From NCBI RefSeq assembly GCF_003258605.2, contig NZ_CP031264.1, positions 5,270,001 to 5,334,000 on the forward strand: a stretch of DNA of 64,000 bases, in the 5' to 3' direction. Below, in pieces: positions 1 to 9,409 of the stretch. This stretch comes from Peterkaempfera bronchialis. Its GTDB lineage: Bacteria > Actinomycetota > Actinomycetes > Streptomycetales > Streptomycetaceae. The first letter of the stretch is position 1. The number at the start of each line of letters is the position of its first letter. The translations under genes and the position numbers were made by a program. The notes under the pieces are model-generated. The model was not told the origin of the DNA and did no database searches. It worked only from the letters and a program-made list of their open reading frames with translations.

Positions 1-40
1 CATGCCGGGCAGTCTTCCACGCGCCGTAGGCTGTAGGACT

Positions 41-1099
41 GTGCCTGCCCTACCGAACACCCGTGCCGCCGGCCTCTCCGAGCGCCACCCCGTCGTGCCC
101 GCCGACCGCCTGGTGGGCGAGATGGTCCCGCCGCCGAGGTTCGGCGGCGTCAGCTTCGCCTCCTACCTGCTCGACCCCGGCCAACCCAGCCAGGCGGAGG
201 CGGTGCGGGTCCTGGAGGAGTTCGCGGGCAGCCTCGGCGGCGCCTCGGCCTCGGGCAGCGGCCGCCGCCGCTGGTTCCGCCGCGCCGAACCGGCCCGGTC
301 CGGCCCGGCGGGCGTCTACCTCGACGGCGGCTACGGCGTCGGCAAGACCCATCTGCTGGCCTCGCTCTGGCACGCGGCCCCCGGCCCCAAGGCGTTCGGC
401 ACCTTCGTGGAGCTGACCAACCTGGTCGGCGCACTCGGCTTCCAGCAGGCCGTGCAGGCCCTCTCCGGCCACCGGCTGCTCTGCATCGACGAGTTCGAGC
501 TGGACGACCCCGGCGACACCGTGCTGGTCTCCACCCTGCTCGGCCGGCTGGTGGAGAGCGGCGTCAAGCTCGCCGCCACCTCCAACACCCTGCCCGACCG
601 GCTCGGCGAGGGCCGCTTCGCCGCCACCGACTTCATGCGCGAGATCCAGGGCCTGGCGGCGCACTTCCGCCCGCTGCGGATCGACGGCGAGGACTACCGC
701 CACCGGGGCCTGCCCGCCGCGCCGCCGCCGTACGCCGACGACACCGTCACCGAGGCCGCCGCCCGCACCCCCGGCGCCGTCCTGGACGACTTCGGCGACC
801 TGCTGGCCCACCTCGCCACCGTCCACCCCAGCCGCTACGGCGCGCTGCTCGACGGCGTGCAGGCGGTCTTCCTGCGCGGGGTACGGCCCGTCCCCGACCA
901 GGCCACCGCGCTGCGTCTGGTGGTGCTCGCCGACCGGATGTACGACCGCGAGCTGCCGGTGGTGGCCTCCGGCACCCCCTTCGACGAGATCTTCGGCGAG
1001 GAGATGCTGCGCGGCGGCTACCGCAAGAAGTACCTGCGGGCCGTCTCCCGGCTGGTCGCCCTGGCCCGGGACAGCGCCAGGGTCGCCCCCGGGGCCTGA
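41..1099 (+). CDS. zapE: Cell division protein ZapE-like (AFG1/LACE1 family) P-loop ATPase
   Basis: An AFG1-like AAA-type ATPase; the E. coli member ZapE is linked to FtsZ-ring function, but its role in actinomycetes is not established. With the longest reading, from the ATG at 2, Walker A (GGYGVGKT) lies at about residues 109-116 and Walker B (LLCIDEFELDD) at about 159-169. Both are complete, as is the sensor-like stretch AATSNTLPDRLGEG. I chose the GTG at 41 (352 aa) because homology begins only around VPADRLVGEMVPPPRF and a TAGGCT-like -10 lies at about 27-32, suggesting a leaderless or near-leaderless message. The gene ends about 60 bp before uvrB and reads the same way, but uvrB has its own promoter. 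Family assignment is firm; the exact start and cellular role are not. Confidence 0.85.
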   Translation: MPALPNTRAAGLSERHPVVPADRLVGEMVPPPRFGGVSFASYLLDPGQPSQAEAVRVLEEFAGSLGGASASGSGRRRWFRRAEPARSGPAGVYLDGGYGVGKTHLLASLWHAAPGPKAFGTFVELTNLVGALGFQQAVQALSGHRLLCIDEFELDDPGDTVLVSTLLGRLVESGVKLAATSNTLPDRLGEGRFAATDFMREIQGLAAHFRPLRIDGEDYRHRGLPAAPPPYADDTVTEAAARTPGAVLDDFGDLLAHLATVHPSRYGALLDGVQAVFLRGVRPVPDQATALRLVVLADRMYDRELPVVASGTPFDEIFGEEMLRGGYRKKYLRAVSRLVALARDSARVAPGA

Positions 1100-1100
1100 C

Positions 1101-1140
1101 CCGGCCCGGTTGTCAGTGGCCCGGCCCGGTTGTCAGTGGT
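1101..1140 (+). repeat. Two tandem 20-bp repeats upstream of uvrB, each holding TTGTCAGTG
   Basis: The unit CCGGCCCGGTTGTCAGTGG plus one base occurs at 1101-1120 and 1121-1140, with only the last base different. Each copy carries TTGTCAGTG, the upstream half of the RecA-NDp promoter motif. Only the second copy is correctly spaced from a -10 hexamer. Confidence 0.95.
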
Positions 1141-1152
1141 GGGTCGTACGGT
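1130..1152 (+). promoter_or_regulatory. RecA-NDp (PafBC-type) DNA-damage promoter of uvrB
   Basis: TTGTCAGTG (1130-1138), eight bases, then TACGGT (1147-1152) exactly fits TTGTCRGTG-N8-TAnnnT, the LexA-independent DNA-damage promoter known from mycobacteria and other actinobacteria and recognised with PafBC. The uvrB GTG at 1160 starts 8 bases after the -10, so the transcript is probably leaderless. Confidence 0.8.
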
Positions 1153-1159
1153 GGGTGTC

Positions 1160-3259
<2,100 letters not shown>

Positions 3260-3265
3260 GCTGCC

Positions 3266-3307
3266 GCCCCGGCGGACCCGCCACCCGTGGGGGTGGTCCG
3301 CCGGGGC
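3266..3307 (+). terminator. Rho-independent-like terminator after uvrB
   Basis: A perfect 13-bp stem pairs GCCCCGGCGGACC (3266-3278) with 3295-3307. The loop can fold further (CCACCC with GGGGTGG), and a T-containing tail (AATGTCTTT) follows. Confidence 0.75.
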
Positions 3308-3323
3308 AGAATGTCTTTGAGCA

Positions 3324-3354
3324 GCGCCACACAGGGGTAGTCCCTGCGTGGCGC
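3324..3354 (+). other. Hairpin in the uvrB-terD spacer
   Basis: GCGCCACACAGGG (3324-3336) pairs with CCCTGCGTGGCGC (3342-3354) with one mismatch around a 5-base loop. A TAGGGT hexamer near 3371 may be the terD -10, which would give a leader of about 120 nt. The rest of 3308-3500 shows nothing else I can name. Confidence 0.4.
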
Positions 3355-3500
3355 CGGACGTGGTCGCCATAGGGTGGGGGCAATGGGGGGCGGATCAGCC
3401 CTCGGGCGCGCTCCCGCACTCGCGGCACCGCGCCGGAACACCGCAGAGGGGGGCCTCGGCCGGTCATCACCGGGGCCGATCCGGAAGAGAGGACGGCACC

Positions 3501-4082
3501 GTGTCGGTGAACCTGGCGAAGGGCCAGAGCGTCAGTCTTCAGAAGTCCAGTGGCGAGTCGCTGGCAGTCGTGCGGATGGGCCTCGGTTGGAAGGCCGCCC
3601 CACGCCGTGGACTGTTCGGCACCCGCACCCGAGAGATCGACCTGGATGCCTCGGCGGTGCTCTACGCCGACAAGACCCCGTCGGACGTGGTCTTCTTCCA
3701 GCACCTGGTCAGCAATGACGGTTCCATCCGCCACACCGGCGACAACCTGGTCGGCGGCGTCGGCGCGGGCGGTGACGACGAGTCGATCCTGGTGGACCTG
3801 CCCCGGGTGCCGGTGCACATCACCCAGATCGTCTTCACCGTCAGCTCCTACACCGGGCAGAACTTCCAGCAGGTGGAGAACGCCCACTGCCGACTGGTGG
3901 ACGAGACCAGCGGCCAGGAGCTGGCCCGCTATGAGCTGACCGGCGGCGGTGCGCACACCGGCCAGATCATGGCCAAGGTGTACCGCGACGGCTCCGGCGG
4001 CTGGCAGATGGCCGCCATCGGCGCCCCGGCGCAGGCCCGGACCTTCCAGGACATGCTCCCCGCCATTGCGCCGTTCCTGTAG
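3501..4082 (+). CDS. terD: TerD-family stress protein
   Basis: Cytoplasmic Ca2+-binding-type protein of the tellurium-resistance family (TerD/TerE/CABP). The exact job is uncertain; streptomycetes carry several paralogs linked to stress and morphology. The 193-aa product begins MSVNLAKGQSVSL and shows the family's acidic metal-binding stretches: DLDASAVLYAD near residue 50, GDNLVGGVGAGGDDESI in the middle, and the closing ELTGGG...AKVYRDG segment. The GTG at 3501 follows a good AAGAGAGGA ribosome site; longer in-frame starts add non-homologous sequence. It sits just before terC, the usual partner family, although terC has its own regulated leader. Confidence 0.92.
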   Translation: MSVNLAKGQSVSLQKSSGESLAVVRMGLGWKAAPRRGLFGTRTREIDLDASAVLYADKTPSDVVFFQHLVSNDGSIRHTGDNLVGGVGAGGDDESILVDLPRVPVHITQIVFTVSSYTGQNFQQVENAHCRLVDETSGQELARYELTGGGAHTGQIMAKVYRDGSGGWQMAAIGAPAQARTFQDMLPAIAPFL

Positions 4083-4110
4083 CCCCCGGGCGGAGTCCAC
4101 CCTCCGATCT

Positions 4111-4140
4111 TTTACCTTCGTAGGACCTTCCTTTACCTTC
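4111..4140 (+). repeat. Direct repeat TTTACCTTC, two copies 21 bp apart, upstream of the terC promoter
   Basis: TTTACCTTC occurs at 4111-4119 and 4132-4140. The 21-bp period puts both on the same face of the helix, just upstream of the presumed terC -10 (TAGGGT, 4157-4162). It could be a regulator site; none was identified. Confidence 0.4.
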
Positions 4141-4156
4141 CCTTGGGGGTTCCTGG

Positions 4157-4319
4157 TAGGGTTCTCTGTATCGGAGGGGAGTATTCCCCCGCAGCGTCCC
4201 CGTCATCACGGCAGCGCCCGGCAGAGCCGGCGGTGCCCGGGGCGCCGGTCCGCAGAGGTGTGGACGGAAGAGACCTCCGGCAGCCGACGAGTGTTCGCCG
4301 AATCTGCCGGAGGTGCAGG
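4157..4319 (+). promoter_or_regulatory. terC promoter and yybP-ykoY-type manganese riboswitch leader
   Basis: TAGGGT (4157-4162) is a likely -10. The following leader carries hallmarks of the yybP-ykoY Mn2+ riboswitch in the right order: GGGGAGTA (4176-4183), CCGTCATCACGG (4199-4210) and GAAGAGACCTCCGG before the start codon. This class commonly precedes terC/alx/mntP genes. The aptamer's CCTCCGGCAG (4274-4283) is perfectly complementary to CTGCCGGAGG (4304-4313), which contains the terC Shine-Dalgarno. Metal binding would therefore probably control access to the ribosome site. The class call rests on motifs read by eye, not on a covariance search. Confidence 0.72.
4274..4313 (+). promoter_or_regulatory. 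Helix sequestering the terC ribosome-binding site
   Basis: A perfect 10-bp stem (4274-4283 with 4304-4313) encloses a 20-base loop and buries GGAGG (4309-4313), six bases before the ATG at 4320. One strand belongs to the conserved GAGACCTCCGG element of the riboswitch, so the two pairings can exclude each other. Confidence 0.7.
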
Positions 4320-5306
4320 ATGGACGTTTCCCTGGCCATGTGGGCCACCACCATCGTGGCGCTGTGCGCCCTGATCGCTGTCGACTTCTTCATCGGCGGC
4401 CGAAAGCCGCATGAGGTCTCCCTCAGGGAGGCCGGTACCTGGACCGCCGTCTGGGTCGTGCTGGCCGCCGTCTTCGGCGGGGTCCTGTGGTGGCAGGCCG
4501 GGTCGCAGCCCGCCGGTGAGTTCTTCGCCGGCTACATCACCGAGAAGTCGCTCAGCGTCGACAACCTCTTCGTCTTCATCCTGATCATGGCGAGGTTCGC
4601 GGTGCCCGCCGTCTTCCAGCAGCGGGTGCTGATGGTCGGCGTGCTTGTCGCCCTGGTGCTCCGAGCCGGCTTCATCGCGGCCGGCGCCGCCGTCCTCTCC
4701 ACCTTCTCCTGGGTCTTCTTCCTCTTCGGCGCCTTTCTGATCTGGACCGCCTGGAAGCTCATCCAGGACGCCCGGTCCGATGAGCAGGACGAGGAGTTCA
4801 AGGAGAACCGCCTGCTCAAGGCCGTACAGAAGCGCTTCCCCGCCACCGACGGCTACCACGGCACCAAGCTGTTCGTCCGGGAGAACGGCCGTCGCCTGAT
4901 GACCCCGATGCTGATCGTCATGCTGGCGATCGGCACCACGGACGTCCTCTTCGCGCTGGACTCCATCCCGGCGATCTTCGGCCTGACCCAGGACCCGTAC
5001 ATCGTCTTCACCGCCAACGCCTTTGCGCTGATGGGTCTGCGCCAGCTGTACTTCCTCATCGGCGGCCTGCTGGCGAAGCTGGTCCACCTCTCCTACGGCC
5101 TGTCGATCATCCTGGGCTTCATCGGCGTCAAGCTGGTGCTGCATGCGCTGCATGAGTCCGGGGTGCACGTCCCCCAGATCGGTATCCCGGTCTCGCTGGG
5201 CGTCATCTGCACCGTGCTCGTGGTCACCACGGCGACCAGCCTGCTGGCCTCCCGCCGCAAGGCCGAGGCGGAGCGGGCGGAGCAGCGCCACTCGATCGAC
5301 GCCTGA
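4320..5306 (+). CDS. terC: TerC-family integral membrane protein (probable metal-handling protein)
   Basis: Polytopic TerC/Alx-type membrane protein of 328 aa. Family members work in manganese efflux or metalation of exported proteins; older names refer to tellurite resistance. About eight or nine hydrophobic segments are visible. Hallmarks include the first-helix acidic residue (LIAVDFFIGG), EKSLSVDNLFVF at about 75-86 and FALDSIPAIFGLT in the second half. These carry the acidic residues expected to bind metal. The ATG at 4320 lies six bases after GGAGG, itself held in a riboswitch-like helix. That gives strong contextual support for Mn2+ control. The C-terminus is short and charged. The call is secure at family level; the substrate is inferred from the leader. 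Confidence 0.93.
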   Translation: MDVSLAMWATTIVALCALIAVDFFIGGRKPHEVSLREAGTWTAVWVVLAAVFGGVLWWQAGSQPAGEFFAGYITEKSLSVDNLFVFILIMARFAVPAVFQQRVLMVGVLVALVLRAGFIAAGAAVLSTFSWVFFLFGAFLIWTAWKLIQDARSDEQDEEFKENRLLKAVQKRFPATDGYHGTKLFVRENGRRLMTPMLIVMLAIGTTDVLFALDSIPAIFGLTQDPYIVFTANAFALMGLRQLYFLIGGLLAKLVHLSYGLSIILGFIGVKLVLHALHESGVHVPQIGIPVSLGVICTVLVVTTATSLLASRRKAEAERAEQRHSIDA

Positions 5307-5710
5307 GCCGCCCGTGGCCGTGCGGCCCGGCTGTGCGGCCCGGTCGTGCGGCCCGGTCGTGCGGGTCGTCCCCCTCAGGGGTGAACCCCGCCCGCGCCGC
5401 ACGGTTCGTCGCCCTTCGCGCCGCCCCGCGCCGCCTCCGGCCCACCGCCGCAGGCGGCGCGCAGGCGTTCGGGAAGGCCACCCGGCACCGCTCTGACCAG
5501 CGGGTATTCCGGCCGACCGGCCGGTGTTCGGGCCCCGGACGCGGCGCGGGCACCCGGCGCACGCCGGGGCGGCGGACCGCCGACCCCGCACCATGATCAC
5601 CTCTTCGGGGGAAGTCGTGGCCGAGCTACCCCGGGCCGCCCGCGATGCCTCGTACGGTCATCCCATCGGCGCAGCCGCACCCAGGCCGCGCACCGAACCA
5701 GGGGACATCA
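5307..5710. other. Non-coding spacer with a short GC-rich direct repeat
   Basis: About 400 bp without a convincing gene. Near 5317-5370 there are four imperfect copies of GTGCGGCCCGGTC, a slippage-type repeat. The promoter of the downstream secreted protein must lie in the second half, but I cannot point to a clear -10/-35 pair. Confidence 0.5.
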
Positions 5711-6169
5711 ATGCACGCACGTCGCATCGCCTCCATGCTCCTCGCCGCCACCGCAGCGGCCGCCGTTCTCGGCACCGGTACGGCCCAGGCGGCCGGCCAC
5801 CCCCACCACCGGATCGACCGCCACCGCGCGATCGTCGAGCTGGGCCCGGTCCACCGGGACGGCAACGCGAGCCGGGAGTGGATCACCCTCACCAACACCT
5901 CCGGCCGCCCCGTGGACCTGCGCGGCTGGACCCTGTCGGACCGTGACCGGCACTCGTTCCGCCTCCGCCATGTGAGCCTGCGCGGACACCAGTCCGTGCG
6001 GGTCCACACCGGCCACGGCCGTGACACCTTCCGCGACGTCTACCAGGAGCAGCGCCGCTCCGTGTGGGACCGCGTGGACACGGCCACCCTGCGGGACGAC
6101 CGGGGTCGCGTCGTGGACCAGGCGAGCTGGGGCGGCCGCATCGACCACCACCCGGGCCACCGCCGCTGA
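5711..6169 (+). CDS. Secreted lamin-tail (LTD) domain protein
   Basis: A 152-aa exported protein. A signal peptide covers about residues 1-28 (MHARRIASMLLAATAAAA, then an AQA-A cleavage site). The mature part is an Ig-like lamin-tail domain recognisable by REWITLTNTSGRPVDLRGW (about 60-78), followed by LSDRDRHSF and VWDRVDTATLRDDRG. LTD domains in bacteria are often extracellular or fused to nucleases; here it stands alone and is rich in His and Arg. The ATG at 5711 follows AGGGGA at a normal distance. Paralogs of this kind are common in Streptomyces, but their role is unknown. Two strong hairpins separate it from the convergent gene. Confidence 0.85.
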   Translation: MHARRIASMLLAATAAAAVLGTGTAQAAGHPHHRIDRHRAIVELGPVHRDGNASREWITLTNTSGRPVDLRGWTLSDRDRHSFRLRHVSLRGHQSVRVHTGHGRDTFRDVYQEQRRSVWDRVDTATLRDDRGRVVDQASWGGRIDHHPGHRR

Positions 6170-6182
6170 CCTGCGGTGAGAG

Positions 6183-6219
6183 AGAGGTCCGGCCGCGTCC
6201 TCGACGCGGCCGGACCTCT
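6183..6219. terminator. Bidirectional terminator, 17-bp perfect stem
   Basis: AGAGGTCCGGCCGCGTC (6183-6199) pairs perfectly with 6203-6219 across a 3-base loop, between convergent genes. Confidence 0.85.
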
Positions 6220-6288
6220 GGTCCAGCGGGGACGGGATCGTCGGTGAGCCAGGGCCGGTCGGCGGCTGAGTGCTCCGGACCCCGAGAA

Positions 6289-6326
6289 GGCCGATGGCCG
6301 CCCACCGGAGGGGGCGGCCATCGGCC
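6289..6326. terminator. Second bidirectional hairpin, 15-bp perfect stem
   Basis: GGCCGATGGCCGCCC (6289-6303) pairs with 6312-6326 around an 8-base loop. It lies near the 3' end of the minus-strand LAHTG gene and probably terminates it. Confidence 0.75.
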
Positions 6327-6381
6327 GGGCTGCTACCCGGGCCTCAGGCGAGGATGCCCGAGGTCATGATCTGGCGAATGA

Positions 6382-7665
6382 TCAGGCACTGCGTCGGCGA
6401 CGGAACACCAGCAGGGCCGCGCCGCCGGCGACAAGCGCGGCGCTGCCCAGCGCCAGGGGCAGGGTGCTGCTGCCGGCGCCCGTGTGGGCGAGCTCGTCGC
6501 CGCCGCTGGAGGAGGCGGGCGTCACAGGGGCGGCAGCCGGCGCGGGCGAGGTGCTCTGCGCGGGACTCGGAGCGCTGCTGGGGGTGGCGCTCCGAGTCGG
6601 GGTGGTGCTCTGGGTCGGCGTCGCGCTCTGGCTCGGCGCGGCGCTCTGCGTCGGGGTCGCGCTCTGGCTCGGCGAGGCGCCGGCAGACGGGCCGGCCGCG
6701 ATGGTCACGGTCGCACTCCTGGAGCAGAGCGTCGTGCCCCGGAAGTTCTCGCGGCCCTCGTTGACGAAGACACACGGGCTGATGGTGGCCTTGCCCGGCT
6801 TCGCGCTGCTCGGGTAGCTGAGCCGCACCCGGACGGTGTGGGTGGTGCCGGCCTTGGCCGAGGAGCTTTCCCCGTCCAGGTAGAAGCCCTGGCGGTCGCG
6901 GCCCTGGATCGGCCCCAGGGTGGTCCAGGCACCGTTCCCGGTACGGACCTGCACCTTCGCCGGGGCGTCGATGAAGAGCACATTGCCGAGGCGCACATAG
7001 TCCGAGGGCGTCGGGTTGGAGAGCGTCGCGTCGAACTCGATCGGCGCGCCGCCCGCGACCACCGTGGCGGGGACGTGGGACACCGAGGAGGAGATGGAGG
7101 TCACGCCGATCGTGTGGGTGTCCTCGGCCAGCGGGTTCCACTCGTCGGCCGCGTCGGCCACCGCAGAGTGCAGCTTGATCGACTGCGTCCCACCATTGCT
7201 GGCCCCGTTGAACGGGGTGCCCATCGGCAGACCGATCCGCAGCTTCAGGGTCCGCTGGCCGACGGCCAGGTGGAAGTTCTCCGATCGGCCCTCGAAGCGG
7301 CCCTGGCCGACGTCGTACGTCAGCGCCAGGTCCTTCCACGTGCTCCCCTCCAGGAACTGCATCACCAGCCCGTTCTCCGGCACCCCCGGGCCGGTCGTGG
7401 CGTCCAGCTCAAGGGCGACCGGGCGGGGCGTGCCCGTGTTGTCGATCGTCTCGGTGAACTCGACCGGCTGACCGGCGAAACCGACCGACGCCGGGGTGTT
7501 CGCGGAGAGGGTGATCCCCGCGGACGGTGCCGACTCGGCGAACGCGGAGGGTGCCGCTGTGAGCACCGCGCCGGAGCCGAGGATGCACGCGAGCAGTGCC
7601 GCCGCAGACGCGGAGCGGCGGGCGGTGCGGGCGGTGCGCGGCATGGCGGTGCCTTCGGTCTTCAT
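6382..7665 (-). CDS. LAHTG-anchored (sortase E-type) secreted surface protein
   Basis: A 427-aa exported protein built for cell-wall anchoring. An N-terminal signal peptide ends near residue 43 (PSAFAESAPS). A long Ig-like/adhesin-type beta region follows (about 45-325). Then comes a low-complexity linker with repeated PSQSATPTQS units (about 328-385), the LAHTG sorting signal near residue 393, a hydrophobic helix, and a basic tail (FRRRRSA). LAXTG is the signal of class E sortases, which anchor chaplins and other proteins in Streptomyces; no sortase gene is in this window. The start could be 7665 or the internal ATG seven codons later (MPRTARTARR), which is a more usual signal-peptide beginning. 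Ligand or function of the exposed region is unknown. Confidence 0.88.
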   Translation of the reverse strand: MKTEGTAMPRTARTARRSASAAALLACILGSGAVLTAAPSAFAESAPSAGITLSANTPASVGFAGQPVEFTETIDNTGTPRPVALELDATTGPGVPENGLVMQFLEGSTWKDLALTYDVGQGRFEGRSENFHLAVGQRTLKLRIGLPMGTPFNGASNGGTQSIKLHSAVADAADEWNPLAEDTHTIGVTSISSSVSHVPATVVAGGAPIEFDATLSNPTPSDYVRLGNVLFIDAPAKVQVRTGNGAWTTLGPIQGRDRQGFYLDGESSSAKAGTTHTVRVRLSYPSSAKPGKATISPCVFVNEGRENFRGTTLCSRSATVTIAAGPSAGASPSQSATPTQSAAPSQSATPTQSTTPTRSATPSSAPSPAQSTSPAPAAAPVTPASSSGGDELAHTGAGSSTLPLALGSAALVAGGAALLVFRRRRSA

Positions 7666-7890
7666 GCTGATCCCCCAGTGTCAACAGGCGGCGCTGCCTG
7701 ATGGGCCGCGTCCGCTCCGGCACTCTGTTGCGGTGCCTCGCATGTAGAGACGCTTCTTTTCACCAACGGTTGCAGCCGGGTGCAGAGTTTTTTGGAGCAA
7801 CTTCGGAGGCAGCCGTGCCGAGTGTGAACGCGGACCGTGCCAATCCGGTCAAGGGTGGACGAAGCCCTGTCCCGGCCCCGTGCGACCGGA
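7666..7890. other. Intergenic region between two minus-strand genes
   Basis: This spacer is less GC-rich than its surroundings near 7740-7800 (CTTCTTTTCACC, AGAGTTTTTTGG), which suggests the promoter of the LAHTG gene. I could not fix a -10/-35 pair. No ORF is supported. Confidence 0.45.
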
Positions 7891-8541
7891 TCACCAGCCC
7901 CGGTCGCGCCACTCCGGGATCCGAGGGCGCTCGACTCCGAGCGTGGTGTCGTTGCCATGGCCCGGGTAGATCCAGGTCTCGTCCGGGAGGACGCCGAAGA
8001 CCTTCTCCTCCAGTCCGTCCATGAGCGAGGCGAAGTCTCCCGGATTCGCGGTCCTGCCGGGGCCGCCGGGGAAGAGGCAGTCCCCGGTGAAGAGGTGCGG
8101 GTGGCCCTGGGGGTCGTCGTAGACCAGGACGATCGCGCCGGGGGTGTGGCCGATCAGGTGGCGGACGGTGAGCCGGACATCGCCGACCCGGACGGTGTCG
8201 CCGTCGTCCAGCGGGAGGTCGGTGGGGACGGCGATGCCCTCGGTGTCATGGCGTCCGGCGGCGGTGCGGGCCCCGGTGGCGGCGACCACGTCGGCCAGCG
8301 CGGACCAGTGGTCGCGGTGGCGGTGGGTGGTGACCACGGTGGCCAGGCGGTCGCCGACCGTCTCCAGCAGGGTCGGTGCGTCGGCCGCCGCGTCGATCAG
8401 GAGTTGTTCGTCGGTGGCGCGGCAGCGCAGCAGATAGGCGTTGTTGTCCATCGGGCCGACCGCCACCTTGGTGATCATCAGATGGGCCAGTTCACGCACG
8501 TCCGGCGGCCCGCCGACCTTCACCGCTCCGTGGTAGGACAT
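7891..8541 (-). CDS. MBL-fold metallo-hydrolase (glyoxalase II-like)
   Basis: Soluble metallo-beta-lactamase-fold hydrolase of 216 aa. The metal ligands are intact: THRHRDHW (HxHxDH) near residue 93, a His in RHLIGHTPG, the Asp in LFTGDCLFPGG and the C-terminal YPGHGNDTTLG. The overall shape is that of glyoxalase II/persulfide-dioxygenase-like enzymes that act on thioesters. The true thiol in this lineage would be mycothiol, which is an inference. The start MSYHGAVKVGG at 8541 matches the usual N-terminus of the streptomycete family and has AGAGGAGC upstream. The next gene upstream (8609-9409) encodes a mycothiol-dependent-type protein on the same strand about 67 bp away, so the two probably form an operon. 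Confidence 0.9.
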   Translation of the reverse strand: MSYHGAVKVGGPPDVRELAHLMITKVAVGPMDNNAYLLRCRATDEQLLIDAAADAPTLLETVGDRLATVVTTHRHRDHWSALADVVAATGARTAAGRHDTEGIAVPTDLPLDDGDTVRVGDVRLTVRHLIGHTPGAIVLVYDDPQGHPHLFTGDCLFPGGPGRTANPGDFASLMDGLEEKVFGVLPDETWIYPGHGNDTTLGVERPRIPEWRDRGW

Positions 8542-8608
8542 GGGCTCGCGCTCCTCTTTCTCGTACGGAGTGGACTCTTGTCCATGATCACGCACCGGGT
8601 GCCTGGCG

Positions 8609-9409
8609 TCATCCCATCGGGGGCAGCTTCGGGAGCGCGGTGCGCGGGTCGGTGAGCTGGACGCCGTCGCGGTGGACCTGGAGGCCGTCGCCGTCGGAGC
8701 GGCCGGAGAGCCAGGCGGCCAGGGCGCGGACCGGGCCCTCCACGGTGAGTTCGGGCCGGTCGGCCGGGGGGCCGATGCGCAGCTCCCGCTCTGCGGCCTC
8801 CACCAGGAGCCGTACCGGCTCCGCCTCCGGGGCGGCGCGGAACTTGGCGGCCAGCCGCTCCAGCTCGTGGTCGGCGAAGGCGGCCGACCAGTGGGCGGGG
8901 GTGTAGCCGGAGTCCAGGTCGACATGGTGGTACTCGAGCTCCACCAGCCGCTTCCCGGGGATCTCGGAGGCGGGGAAGGTGTAGCCGTGGCGGTGGCGCA
9001 GCAGGGTGGACCAGGCGTCGGCGGGCATCGCGGCGGCCGCCTCGGCGAACCGCTCATGGGAGGCGCGCAGGTCCGCCAGCTGCTCCCCGAGGGGGCGCCC
9101 GGCGCCGTCCTGGATGCCCCGGTCCCGGGCGTCCTCGCCGGCGTACTGCGGGATGTCCTGCCCGGTGCGGGCGCCGGTCAGCAGGTTGACCAGCGAGTCG
9201 GCGTGGCGGGCGAGGTGGGCGAGGACATGGCCCCGGGTCCAGCCCGGCAGCAGGGAGGGCTCGGCCAGGGCGGCGGGCTCCAGTCCAGCGACGGTGCGCA
9301 GCAGCCGCTCGGTGGCCTCGGCGACCTCGGCCAGGTCGTCGCGGACGAGGGCCGGGGCGGCGTCCGGTGCGGCGGGGGCGGGAGTCGCGGGGTCGGTCGC
9401 TTCGGGCAT
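8609..9409 (-). CDS. Maleylpyruvate isomerase family, mycothiol-dependent-type enzyme (DinB-like fold)
   Basis: A 266-aa protein of the MDMPI family. The N-terminal DinB-like four-helix domain (about 20-170) has its metal-binding histidines: LPGWTRGHVLAHLARHAD near residues 53-71 and ELEYHHVDLD near 157. A C-terminal MDMPI domain follows (about 190-260). In the characterised relative the domain binds zinc and uses mycothiol to isomerise maleylpyruvate; most homologs have unknown substrates. The start MPEATDPATPAPAAP is Pro/Ala-rich and may be a few codons long, but no better start is seen. It sits directly upstream of the MBL-fold hydrolase, consistent with shared thiol chemistry. Confidence 0.88.
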   Translation of the reverse strand: MPEATDPATPAPAAPDAAPALVRDDLAEVAEATERLLRTVAGLEPAALAEPSLLPGWTRGHVLAHLARHADSLVNLLTGARTGQDIPQYAGEDARDRGIQDGAGRPLGEQLADLRASHERFAEAAAAMPADAWSTLLRHRHGYTFPASEIPGKRLVELEYHHVDLDSGYTPAHWSAAFADHELERLAAKFRAAPEAEPVRLLVEAAERELRIGPPADRPELTVEGPVRALAAWLSGRSDGDGLQVHRDGVQLTDPRTALPKLPPMG

